A stretch of 64,000 bases of DNA from an uncultured OM182 clade bacterium (GTDB lineage Bacteria > Pseudomonadota > Gammaproteobacteria > Pseudomonadales > Azotimanducaceae): the NCBI GenBank assembly GCA_905182025.1, contig CAJJAA010000027.1, positions 50,302 to 114,301 of the forward strand, given 5' to 3'. Made by a program: the position numbers and the translations under genes. Position 1 is the first letter of the stretch. Each line of letters starts with the position of its first letter. A model generated the notes under the pieces. That model was not told the origin of the DNA, did no database searches, and saw only the letters and a program-made list of their open reading frames with translations. Shown here piece by piece: positions 43,092-51,774 of the stretch.

Positions 43092-43868
43092 CTACCGTAT
43101 TTGTTGACGAGGTGGATTTGGGTAGCGAGCGAGCATGATTCGAATCATCTGTTTGTCGGATGCGTTTAACTTTGAAATATGCCTATACTTTTTAAAAAAC
43201 CTGAGACGATCACTGCGGCTGAGGTGCAGTCTTGCCTGTTCGTCCAAATTCGCGAGATCTTTTATTCTTCTGTAATCAAAAAATGGCCAATTGAAACGCC
43301 GTCCAAAGGGACAGTCGATCAGCGCAATTGTCGGTTCGGTTTCTTCGATAACGAGGATGTTGCGCCATTGGAAGTCGTTGTGACAAAAGTTTGTTTGATG
43401 CAGTTGACGCGCAATGAGCGCAACTTTGTCGATGATTTTGTGACGCCACGTCTGGTCCTTGAAAGCGGTAGCGTTTTCAGCGATCCACTGTAAGTCGTGA
43501 CTGTTGTCGACATTTTCGGTAATAAGAATACCGCGCTGGGTTCTGCCATTTTTTCGTTCGATACCGTGCGCGACCAAGTTGCCACATCGGATACCAAGGG
43601 CTTCGAACCGTTTAATGTTGCGTATTTCGACTTCACATCTTGAGTAACCAAACCAGGCGCTTATGCCGGTAGCCTGAAAATATTGTTTGACGAAGAATAT
43701 ACCGTGATCGGTTACGACTTTATGGACATGACTTTGCCGACCCACAGAAATCATTTCACCGTCGGAGTCTGCTGCAGCCTTAAAGCTGCAGTATAATTTG
43801 ATGATGGGGTGGTCTTGCCAGGCAGGTTCAATGTTCCAGCTGGCAGGAGTTGAAGTCTGTTTAGGCAC
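43092..43868 (-). CDS. Lipopolysaccharide kinase (InaA/Kdo kinase-like)
   Basis: FCHNDFQWRNILVIEETEPTIALIDCPFGR kinase catalytic/metal motifs. Confidence 0.8.
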   Translation of the reverse strand: MPKQTSTPASWNIEPAWQDHPIIKLYCSFKAAADSDGEMISVGRQSHVHKVVTDHGIFFVKQYFQATGISAWFGYSRCEVEIRNIKRFEALGIRCGNLVAHGIERKNGRTQRGILITENVDNSHDLQWIAENATAFKDQTWRHKIIDKVALIARQLHQTNFCHNDFQWRNILVIEETEPTIALIDCPFGRRFNWPFFDYRRIKDLANLDEQARLHLSRSDRLRFFKKYRHISKLNASDKQMIRIMLARYPNPPRQQIR

Positions 43869-43987
43869 GTGTTGAGTATCAAAATAGCTAAAAAAGTGCA
43901 GTGATTGTCCTTTAAACTGCCCTTTTTTGCTAACTATTCTTTTTCAACTATTTCTAAATCCACATTCAAAACTGAATTAGGCTAAGA

Positions 43988-44485
43988 CTATTTGTTACCT
44001 CGAGCGATCAGGAAATCGATGCTGATACGGCCTGGACCCATGACGAGCAGAGGTATGAACATAACGATATAAATCAGTGGCAACTTATAATTCCCCTTGC
44101 CCTCATCGGAAATTGCGTAGCCGCTTAACATGTCGCTGACGCTGGACCAACCTTCTGGTGGAATGTGAACCGCAATTGCAGCAACAATTGTCAGCACGAT
44201 AAGAGAAAGTGACGCGTAGCGCGTCCCCAATCCAATCAATAGCGCGATGGCACCGAGTATTTCGAACCAGGTTGCGAGAAACCAACTGATGTCAGGATCG
44301 ATAATGCTAAAAGGAAATGGGAACTTATCTTGTATATGTTGGAACCAATTTGTGCCGTTAAATTTCGTGCTGCCTGCTTCCCAGTATTCCCACGCCAGTA
44401 ACAACCTTAATACCAGCGGTCCGACGTCGGTGAACTGACTGACTGTCTGGCGAAACCGCGTATCCCATTTCATCATGAAGTTCAT
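43988..44485 (-). CDS. DoxX family protein
   Basis: LVLRLLLAWEYWEAGSTKFNG...FEILGAIALLIGLGTRYASL. Confidence 0.85.
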   Translation of the reverse strand: MNFMMKWDTRFRQTVSQFTDVGPLVLRLLLAWEYWEAGSTKFNGTNWFQHIQDKFPFPFSIIDPDISWFLATWFEILGAIALLIGLGTRYASLSLIVLTIVAAIAVHIPPEGWSSVSDMLSGYAISDEGKGNYKLPLIYIVMFIPLLVMGPGRISIDFLIARGNK

Positions 44486-44914
44486 AAATGATCCTATTGT
44501 TTAGATTCTTGTTAGCTTTGTGTTTTCAATATGACCGAGTCACAAAGCTGATTATTCCCCAGAGTCCTATTCTGGCCTATTTTCGATTCAAGGGAAAATT
44601 TCCAATGTTGCTAACAGGCTAAAGCTTGTTTGATCTGTATAGAGTGCCTTCAATGAAAGTCTTTGCGCTACGCCAAGTGTTGCTAATAAATTGCTCGCGA
44701 TGACAGGTGTGAAAGGGCTTAACAACATAGCCGGCTTCTCGATTGCATTGCACGCCTGCCATAAAGTGTCTTTTGAAAAGAAGAGAGTCCAAAACAAAAA
44801 AAATCGGGTAGTTACCTATCCGGGGTTTTGTAGCGGCTTATCCGAAAAGGGTTGGCTACCTTTGGGGGAATGCAGGAGGTCAGGCTATCGCGTTTGCCAG
44901 AGACATTATGTCGC

Positions 44915-45050
44915 TTAGGTCGTAGTTTAGGTCGTAGTTAAGATGGTAGTTAAGTTAGTTAAGTTCATAGTTAAGATCATAGTTCGGGACATTGATCAGA
45001 TTGTTGGTAACGCAGTTGTGAACCTTGCTGTGAACCTTGTTGTGAACATA
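44915..45050. repeat. Two neighbouring degenerate 12-nt tandem repeat tracts
   Basis: 44915-44982: TTAGGTCGTAG/TTTAGGTCGTAG/TTAAGATGGTAG/TTAAGTTAG/TTAAGTTCATAG/TTAAGATCATAG; 45015-45050: GTTGTGAACCTT/GCTGTGAACCTT/GTTGTGAACATA. Confidence 0.8.
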
Positions 45051-45193
45051 TGGTGAAGATCGGTGTAAGAGTTTCTGTTCATAGTGACGAGTCGATTCTC
45101 GTGTTCTATTTTGTGTGCTTTGCGCAGTTTGTAATAAGCGCGTAGAAGTTTACATCGCTTAATCGCTGTAAAAAAGCAGTCAGAGGCCCCGCC

Positions 45194-45616
45194 TCAACGA
45201 GACTTGATTAACAGGCTTTGCCTGCCTTCAGCAAGTAACAGGTCTTCCTCATCGTGTATCTCGAATCGCCATACCTGCGCATCAGTACCTAATTGCACCG
45301 GCCTTGCCATTGCCGTAATCGTGCCTTCGGTCGTATTGTTAAACTGGCTGATATTGATTTCGGTTGTTTTCGTGCTATGCGTTTGAGTGTTGATGCAAGC
45401 TTCTGCGGCGATCGCAACAAGCGTGTTTGCTGTCATCAGTAGGGTGGCTTCACGCAGATTCTGTTGCTCAGGATCTGCGTCATTCGCCATCGATAGCGTC
45501 GCGACAAGAAAGTCTTCGCCAATATGTGCAATTTTGAACCCCAAGCCCTGTTGAACGCTGCCCTTTAATTTACTGTTCAATTCCCTAACGGTGCACTGAT
45601 TTTTCCATATCGCCAT
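45194..45616 (-). CDS. Hotdog-fold thioesterase-like protein
   Basis: LGFKIAHIGEDFLVATLSMANDA...TANTLVAIAAEACINTQ. Confidence 0.65.
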   Translation of the reverse strand: MAIWKNQCTVRELNSKLKGSVQQGLGFKIAHIGEDFLVATLSMANDADPEQQNLREATLLMTANTLVAIAAEACINTQTHSTKTTEINISQFNNTTEGTITAMARPVQLGTDAQVWRFEIHDEEDLLLAEGRQSLLIKSR

Positions 45617-45702
45617 AGGTCTTCAACTTATATTACAAATTAATAATCAGTTGCGGATCTAACCTCAGCCCTGCGTTCGAATCAAGTTATCGTTTTACTG
45701 TT

Positions 45703-46839
45703 ATGAAGAATTTCACGCCGCAGGCAATGATCCTTTCACTTTTCGGTGCATTGTTCTCTGTTATGATCATGTTTGTATTAGGCGGTGGATACCTACTGAA
45801 AATGTCTTTTAAAAAATTGTTAAAACTTGGCATCTCGATGATCCTTGTAACAAGTTCAATCGCGCAGGCTGCAGCGGTGGAAATTGATGCAAAGGAATTC
45901 AACGCTTGGCTGTTAGAACTTCAAGATGAAGCGGCGACTCGTGGATTTAGTCCGTCGACGCTTGCTGCGTTGTCAAACATAGAGCCTGATCCTCGGGTGC
46001 TCGGATTTGATCGTAAGCAACCGGAGTTCGTTCAAACGTTTGAGCAGTATCTTGGAAAACGGGTGACCACTTATCGAATCAACAAAGGCCGTGAATATTA
46101 TCAAACAAACAAAGCCCTGCTCGAGCGCATAGCCGCCGAATATGGTGTTGATGCGCAATATCTTGTCGCCTTTTGGGGATTAGAGTCTAATTTTGGCACC
46201 TACCAAGGTAAGTATTCCATCATTAGGTCCTTAGCCACACTTGCCTATGACCCCAGACGTTCGACATTCTTTCGTAAGGAGTTATTCAAAGCCTTGCAGA
46301 TTCTCGATGAGGGACATATTTCAGCGCAGGATTTTGTTGGTGGTTGGGCTGGAGCGATGGGTCAAAACCAGTTTATGCCCTCCAGCTTTTTGAATTACGC
46401 ACAAGATTACGACGGTGATGGACGCAAAAATATTTGGCAGAGCAACGAAGACGTTTGGGCATCTATCGCCAATTACTTGAGCAAGAATAGGTGGAACGAG
46501 GGGCGCACCTGGGGAGCCAAGGTACTGCTGCCGAATACGGATGTTGATTTTGTGAGTTTGAAACGGACTAAGCCACCTTCTGGCTGCAGGGCGTTTCGCT
46601 ATCACACCAAAGAGATGACTCACGAGCAGTGGGGTGCTTTGGGCGTAAAGGTGCCCGCCAATTCAGATTTGCCAGATCCAATAGCGATGGTGATTCCTGA
46701 AGAGGGCGAGAAGAATGCCTATCTGGTTGGGCCGAACTTCTCTAGAATTTTGGCCTATAACTGCGCCAATAAATATGCTGTATCGGTGGGTCTACTGGCT
46801 GACGAAATCATTGCAGATACTGAAGCTGAAGGACAATAA
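45703..46839 (+). CDS. Lytic murein transglycosylase (MltB family)
   Basis: YLVAFWGLESNFGTYQGKYSIIRSLATLAYDPRRS...GGWAGAMGQNQFMPSSFLNYAQDYDGDGRKNIW. Confidence 0.94.
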   Translation: MKNFTPQAMILSLFGALFSVMIMFVLGGGYLLKMSFKKLLKLGISMILVTSSIAQAAAVEIDAKEFNAWLLELQDEAATRGFSPSTLAALSNIEPDPRVLGFDRKQPEFVQTFEQYLGKRVTTYRINKGREYYQTNKALLERIAAEYGVDAQYLVAFWGLESNFGTYQGKYSIIRSLATLAYDPRRSTFFRKELFKALQILDEGHISAQDFVGGWAGAMGQNQFMPSSFLNYAQDYDGDGRKNIWQSNEDVWASIANYLSKNRWNEGRTWGAKVLLPNTDVDFVSLKRTKPPSGCRAFRYHTKEMTHEQWGALGVKVPANSDLPDPIAMVIPEEGEKNAYLVGPNFSRILAYNCANKYAVSVGLLADEIIADTEAEGQ

Positions 46840-47247
46840 TTAGCTTTTATTATCGACCATGAAGCTGGCGTCGGTTTCTGCAACAACTTGATCATTGTCT
46901 ATGCGGGTCATGATCCCCTTCATCTGTACCAGGCGACCTCGTTGCTTGGTGCAGTGTCCCTCGAGTCGCACGGCTGTGCCGGTTGGGAGAGTATCTTTGT
47001 AGCGGATTTCACACTTGGCTGTGTAAGCGCGAATACCCTTTAGAAAAATCCAGTTTGCCATCACGTCATCAAGTGCAGCAAAGACGATGCCGCCGTGAGT
47101 GACTTCATCGTAACCGCAGTGAATATCTAAAGGCGTAAACTCTGACCGGCAGATGTCGCCGTCTAAACGGAACTCAAGTTTTAGCCCGATTGGATTTCCA
47201 GGGCCGCACACGAAACAGCGGTTCGCATCGGTTCGCATTTCACTCAT
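46840..47247 (-). CDS. PaaI-like hotdog thioesterase
   Basis: RCFVCGPGNPIGLKLEF...HGGIVFAALDDVMANW. Confidence 0.85.
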   Translation of the reverse strand: MSEMRTDANRCFVCGPGNPIGLKLEFRLDGDICRSEFTPLDIHCGYDEVTHGGIVFAALDDVMANWIFLKGIRAYTAKCEIRYKDTLPTGTAVRLEGHCTKQRGRLVQMKGIMTRIDNDQVVAETDASFMVDNKS

Positions 47248-47336
47248 ATCAACTGTGCCTCGTATCTGTGCTGCTCATCTGCAAAGCAAACTTAAGCGTC
47301 GGTTCGCGTTTAGGGTGAAGCCGCCGAGTCTAGATC

Positions 47337-48179
47337 CTACGACGAGAGTTTGAAGGCGCGACCAACGAAGCTATTAGTGATCATGTCCCAAATAGAGCTG
47401 AAGTAAAGTTCTTCAGGGATGTTGTGCTTAATCTCATCATGCAATCGTGGTAGTTCTGACCAATGTAGCCCCTGCTTGTAGTGATGGGCGGTGTGATAGC
47501 CCAAGTTACCAGTGAGGGTATTGAAAACGACATTGGTATTGTTGTACGACGCCTTAAAGTGATCCTGGGTCTCGTCAAGGCCGGCGTGATGATCATAGGT
47601 TGCCCAAGCTGTCATTAATAAACCTGTCATCATAGGGAAGACAAAAAGCATCATGCCCTGTAGTGGCTGATACCAAGTAAGTGCGCCGACAATCGAAAAG
47701 GCTAAAATGGTGTAGATGACATGCGTGCGGTAATGTTTGGGATAGCGTTTACCAACCTGGTAGCCGCGATAGTAAGCAGTAAGTGCTACGTTTAGCGTGT
47801 ATTCGAGCTCCCCCATCGTTGAACCGTCAGCTCGCTTCCATCGACTTTCGTCGACGCTTTGATCCAAGTAATGATGATGATGGCCGAATACATGGTGAAG
47901 TAGCCAGAGATTTGTCGTGACCCCGGTATGAAATGCATAGGCGAGTTCGAGCAACCTATTCCAAGGCGTCTTATTGAATGTTTTAGTATGTTGATGATGG
48001 TGATTCCAGGCACAGATGCAGCCTTTGGGAATGATCATCGCCACAAAATAAATGAACAGGACCCAAAAATTTTCAACTGTAAAATACAGGAAAAAGTCGA
48101 GCGCTGTTAAGGATAGGATAAAAAAAAGTGGGACACGGTCCGCTGTATTTCTAAGCACTGTATACAAGTCTGCTGTCAT
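47337..48179 (-). CDS. Membrane fatty acid desaturase/hydroxylase family protein
   Basis: His boxes WNHHHQH, HHVFGHHHHY, GYHTAHHYKQGLHW with TM segments. Confidence 0.85.
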   Translation of the reverse strand: MTADLYTVLRNTADRVPLFFILSLTALDFFLYFTVENFWVLFIYFVAMIIPKGCICAWNHHHQHTKTFNKTPWNRLLELAYAFHTGVTTNLWLLHHVFGHHHHYLDQSVDESRWKRADGSTMGELEYTLNVALTAYYRGYQVGKRYPKHYRTHVIYTILAFSIVGALTWYQPLQGMMLFVFPMMTGLLMTAWATYDHHAGLDETQDHFKASYNNTNVVFNTLTGNLGYHTAHHYKQGLHWSELPRLHDEIKHNIPEELYFSSIWDMITNSFVGRAFKLSS

Positions 48180-48423
48180 TGATTTTTAAGTTTAGCACAC
48201 TGAATTTTTGACTAATTTTACATTAGTGTGCGTAGGTCTAGCGGCATGGTATAAGGCTCTTAGGGAAAAGTAAACCGGACATTATTTGTTGGTATTAAGT
48301 ATCTATATAGTGTCACGAGCGTCACATGTCGGCTTATTCAGGCTGTCTTTGTGTGAGATTGTCATTTTTTTTAACGAGCGTTTACGATGGACCAACAGAT
48401 AGGGTATCAATTGGGTATGACTA

Positions 48424-48600
48424 GTGACGGAAGATAAGATAATTGAACTTGATAAGGCGCGTGCGCCCCATGACGTTGCTCGCAAGGAAGCGAAAGTCGA
48501 CAAGATTAAAAAAGCCTTTAAAGCCGCTAGAGCTGCTGTGCCATCTGCATCGGCGCAGACGCTAAAGAACCGCAAGCGGCGCAACAAGAAAAAGAAATAA
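48424..48600 (+). CDS. Small basic protein (58 aa, GTG start)
   Basis: VTEDKIIELDKARAPHDVARKEAKVDKIKKAFKAARAAVPSASAQTLKNRKRRNKKKK*; below ORF-track size cutoff. Confidence 0.5.
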   Translation: MTEDKIIELDKARAPHDVARKEAKVDKIKKAFKAARAAVPSASAQTLKNRKRRNKKKK

Positions 48601-48624
48601 ACCGGCGATGGCGGTTGCGCGCCT

Positions 48625-49389
48625 TCAGGCGGTGTCGTCCAAGCAATTTTGAATGGCGTCACGGGTGAGATTTGATAACTCACCGATATCGTGTTCATCC
48701 ATACCTGACGTCTCGATTGGTGGCAGGATCTCAAGCCTTGCATTGCCCGGTGCGAGGTCTGTTGTGTCAGAAGGTAATATCTTGTTGGTGCCATGGATAA
48801 CGACAGGCAAAATGGGTAAACCTAATTCCACCGCAAGTCTAAATGCGCCCTTTTTGAAAGGCATCAGGCTGCCAGAGCGCGATCGTGTTCCCTCGGGGAA
48901 AAACAGCACACTCATGCCATTGATAATACGCGCTCTTGCCAAATTGATGGTCCCTAACGCTGCGTTGGTGTTACTTCGATCTACAATGATGTGTCCCATT
49001 GCCTCGCAGGCAACGCCGAGGATGGGAACTGAGCGCAATTCTTTCTTCATCACCCATTTAAAGTTTGTTGGCAAATAGCCGTAGATGACATAAATGTCGA
49101 CCAAGCTCTGGTGGTTGGCCGCTATGATGTAAGAGGTTTGGGGATCTAAGTTGTGTAAGCCTTCGACCTTCACGGTCACGAGTGAAACGGCGATGTTGAG
49201 TCTGGCCCATAAAGGACCGAATACTCTAGATGATAAGTCGGGCATGCCGAGTAACGACAAGAGGGTGATTAAGGAGCCGATTACAAATGTCGTAAAAACC
49301 AAAAAGGGAATGACAAAGAGCCACTTGTAGGCGATGAATGCAAACGTGAACAAGGAGTCGTCACGTTTGCTGAAGCTAGAAAGATCCAC
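48625..49389 (-). CDS. plsC: 1-acyl-sn-glycerol-3-phosphate acyltransferase (PlsC-like)
   Basis: AANHQSLVDIYVIYG, FFPEGTRSRSGSLMPFKKGAFRLA. Confidence 0.93.
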   Translation of the reverse strand: MDLSSFSKRDDSLFTFAFIAYKWLFVIPFLVFTTFVIGSLITLLSLLGMPDLSSRVFGPLWARLNIAVSLVTVKVEGLHNLDPQTSYIIAANHQSLVDIYVIYGYLPTNFKWVMKKELRSVPILGVACEAMGHIIVDRSNTNAALGTINLARARIINGMSVLFFPEGTRSRSGSLMPFKKGAFRLAVELGLPILPVVIHGTNKILPSDTTDLAPGNARLEILPPIETSGMDEHDIGELSNLTRDAIQNCLDDTA

Positions 49390-49427
49390 GATTATCCTTA
49401 TCTCTGCCGTTGTTGGGCCTATTAGCC

Positions 49428-50288
49428 CTAAAAGGGCTGGTCACCTGCGACGGTGGTGCGGAGCATTTCTCGGCGATGTCCTTGGTAGTCCGACGTTGCG
49501 CAATGTTGCGTGCAACGATTATCCCAAACGGTCAGCGAATCTTTCTGCCAGCGCACTCGGCAGGTATTCGACGGGTTAGTTGCCAACGCATTGAGGTAGT
49601 TGAGTAAAGGCTGGCTTTCTTGCTCGGTCATATCCTTGAATCGAATGGTGTAAACCGGGTTTATCCACAGTGCTTTTTTGCCTGTTTGTGGATGCGTTCT
49701 GATAACAGGGTGTTCCATTGCCTCAGGCTCTTGCGAGTCGTTGATGATTGTCATGTTCTCTTGTGTGTCTTTCAGGGTTGCCTTTGGACCATAGGATCTC
49801 ACCGCGCTATGGATTGCAGTGAGGCCTTCCAGCATCTTTTGCATGCCCGGTGAAAGCGAGTCATAGGCTTTGTAGAGGTTGCAATAAAGTGTGTCACCAC
49901 CGACCTGCGGAACATCAACGGCGTACAATAGCGTTCTGCTAGGGGGCTGCGCCTGGAAGGTGAAATCGGTATGCCAACCTGAACCAAAAGTAAGCGCTGA
50001 CTTCTCGTTAGGCTCTTTAATAACGGGGACTACGTCGGGATGGGTTGATAATCCGCCAAGATACGGGGTGACGCCGACGCCGCCCATTTTTTCTGTTATT
50101 TCAAGCAGACTGGTCGGATCAAGGTGCTGATCTCGAAAGCACAGCACCAGGTGCTCCAGAAAAGCATCCTCAATGATTGCTGTGCTCTCATTGTCGAGTG
50201 GTTTACTGAGATCAATCCCGGTTACCTCTGCGCCGAGTGAGCCGGCGATAGGTGTGATAGTGATGCTAGACACAATGTTAGTCCCCAT
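49428..50288 (-). CDS. TauD/TfdA-type Fe(II)/2-oxoglutarate dioxygenase
   Basis: ITPIAGSLGAEVTGIDLSKPL, WHTDFTFQAQPPSRTLLYAVDVP, VWDNRCTQHCATSDY. Confidence 0.9.
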   Translation of the reverse strand: MGTNIVSSITITPIAGSLGAEVTGIDLSKPLDNESTAIIEDAFLEHLVLCFRDQHLDPTSLLEITEKMGGVGVTPYLGGLSTHPDVVPVIKEPNEKSALTFGSGWHTDFTFQAQPPSRTLLYAVDVPQVGGDTLYCNLYKAYDSLSPGMQKMLEGLTAIHSAVRSYGPKATLKDTQENMTIINDSQEPEAMEHPVIRTHPQTGKKALWINPVYTIRFKDMTEQESQPLLNYLNALATNPSNTCRVRWQKDSLTVWDNRCTQHCATSDYQGHRREMLRTTVAGDQPF

Positions 50289-50423
50289 GGTGATTGACGC
50301 CCATATTAAGTCAAAGGATAGCGGTGAGTACAGTTTAGTAGGCAGTCCGGCATGTGGATGGTCGCGATCACGTGAAAGCGGATTAAGAGAGCTTCAATAG
50401 TTGGCGATTTGTTATGTCGTAAA

Positions 50424-50455
50424 TTATGTAGTTAACTACGTAGATAGCTACATAA
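50424..50455. promoter_or_regulatory. Nested palindrome array (TTATGTAG...CTACATAA), candidate operator between tauD-like and MarR-GNAT genes
   Basis: TTATGTAGTTAACTACGTAGATAGCTACATAA; outer 8-bp arms perfect; GTAGTTAACTAC and CTACGTAG perfect palindromes inside. Confidence 0.6.
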
Positions 50456-50590
50456 ATGGCGATTGAATTTATTATGCGAGTTCGCACAATGCCAATCACT
50501 TTTCCGCCGATAGTTCGGGCTTTGTCTTATAGCAACGGTCGGTCACTCACTTTTGCGAAAAAATGGCGCATAGAAAAGAGGAGCTAACGG

Positions 50591-51541
50591 ATGGATCTGA
50601 TTCGAGAACTGGGCGCTCTGAGCTTGGCTAGCAGGCTCAAGCGTTTGTCCGATTTGCTCATGCAGGATGGCATTCGAATTTATAAATCGACCGGCTCTGA
50701 ATTCCAGCCGAAATGGTTCCCTGTTTACTATCATCTTGCGGAAAAAGGTCCTTCGTCCGTCATGTCATTAACGACGAGTCTCGGCATTAGTCATCCGTCG
50801 ATCAATCAGATCGTCAATGAAATGATTAAGGCGGGTTTTGTTGCAGCCTACAAAGACACCAAAGACAAGCGTAAGCGTGTGCTTGCATTAACTCAGCAAG
50901 GTAAACAAGCGAGACAATCACTAGAAAAAATCTGGCAGCCGATCCGCGGCGCCCTTGATGAGGTTATTGAGGAGGCTGGAGTGGACCTGCTCGGCTATTT
51001 GGATATTGTTGAGGCGGTATTGAAAAAGAAATCCTTCGTTGAACGGTTCGAGCAGCGTTACAACATTGGTCTGCCGGGTGTCACCTTAAGCGCTTATCAA
51101 GGTAAGTATGCTGCAGCATTCAAATCAATTAACGAAGCATGGATAACCGAGCACTTTGAGATCGAAGCATCCGACCGATTAGCGCTAGATGATCCTGAGG
51201 GCTACATCATCAATCGTGGCGGTGAAATTCTGTTTGCGATCGATGATGAAACATCGCAGGTGTTGGGTACCTGCGCGTTAATCAAAACCGATCAAGGCCA
51301 GTTCGAGTTGGCAAAAATGGGCGTGACAAAATCTGCTCAAGGTCGCGGCATTGGTAAATTGTTGGCGCTGGCTGTTGTTGAAAAAGCCAAGAAAATGGGT
51401 GCGCAACGGATTCATTTGGAATCGAATGCTCGGTTAGCGCCGGCGATGGGGCTCTACCGATCAATTGGATTTGTTCGGCAACCGTTTCCTGTCGCATCTG
51501 ATTACAGTCGCGCAGATGTCTACATGGAAATGTCTTTATAG
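50591..51541 (+). CDS. MarR-type HTH fused to GNAT acetyltransferase
   Basis: N-term SVMSLTTSLGISHPSINQIVNEMIKAGFVAAYKDTKDKRKRVLALTQQGK; C-term KMGVTKSAQGRGIGKLLALAVVEKAKKMGAQRIHLESNARLAPAMGLYRSIGF. Confidence 0.92.
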   Translation: MDLIRELGALSLASRLKRLSDLLMQDGIRIYKSTGSEFQPKWFPVYYHLAEKGPSSVMSLTTSLGISHPSINQIVNEMIKAGFVAAYKDTKDKRKRVLALTQQGKQARQSLEKIWQPIRGALDEVIEEAGVDLLGYLDIVEAVLKKKSFVERFEQRYNIGLPGVTLSAYQGKYAAAFKSINEAWITEHFEIEASDRLALDDPEGYIINRGGEILFAIDDETSQVLGTCALIKTDQGQFELAKMGVTKSAQGRGIGKLLALAVVEKAKKMGAQRIHLESNARLAPAMGLYRSIGFVRQPFPVASDYSRADVYMEMSL

Positions 51542-51774
51542 GTCTTCCTATAATTTGCACTCAATCTAATCTCGCAATCCGGTTTTCCGTCTGCTTCTGC
51601 GACCCTAGCTTCGTTACTATCTGTCAACACACATTGGCTATGTGAGGTTAACGAAATTTAAATACGTGTGCTAAATCACTAGAAATCTGATAAAAATTGC
51701 TGATAGAATTTTGAATCCCGCTTAAAGGGTAATCTAAGTCCTAACGTCAATTCTGGATTGATCGAAAGGGGTCT

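Noticed and set aside
48303-48794. Minus-strand 163-aa ORF overlapping plsC and the small basic ORF
   Set aside because: No domain; overlaps the better-supported PlsC and 58-aa plus-strand frames.
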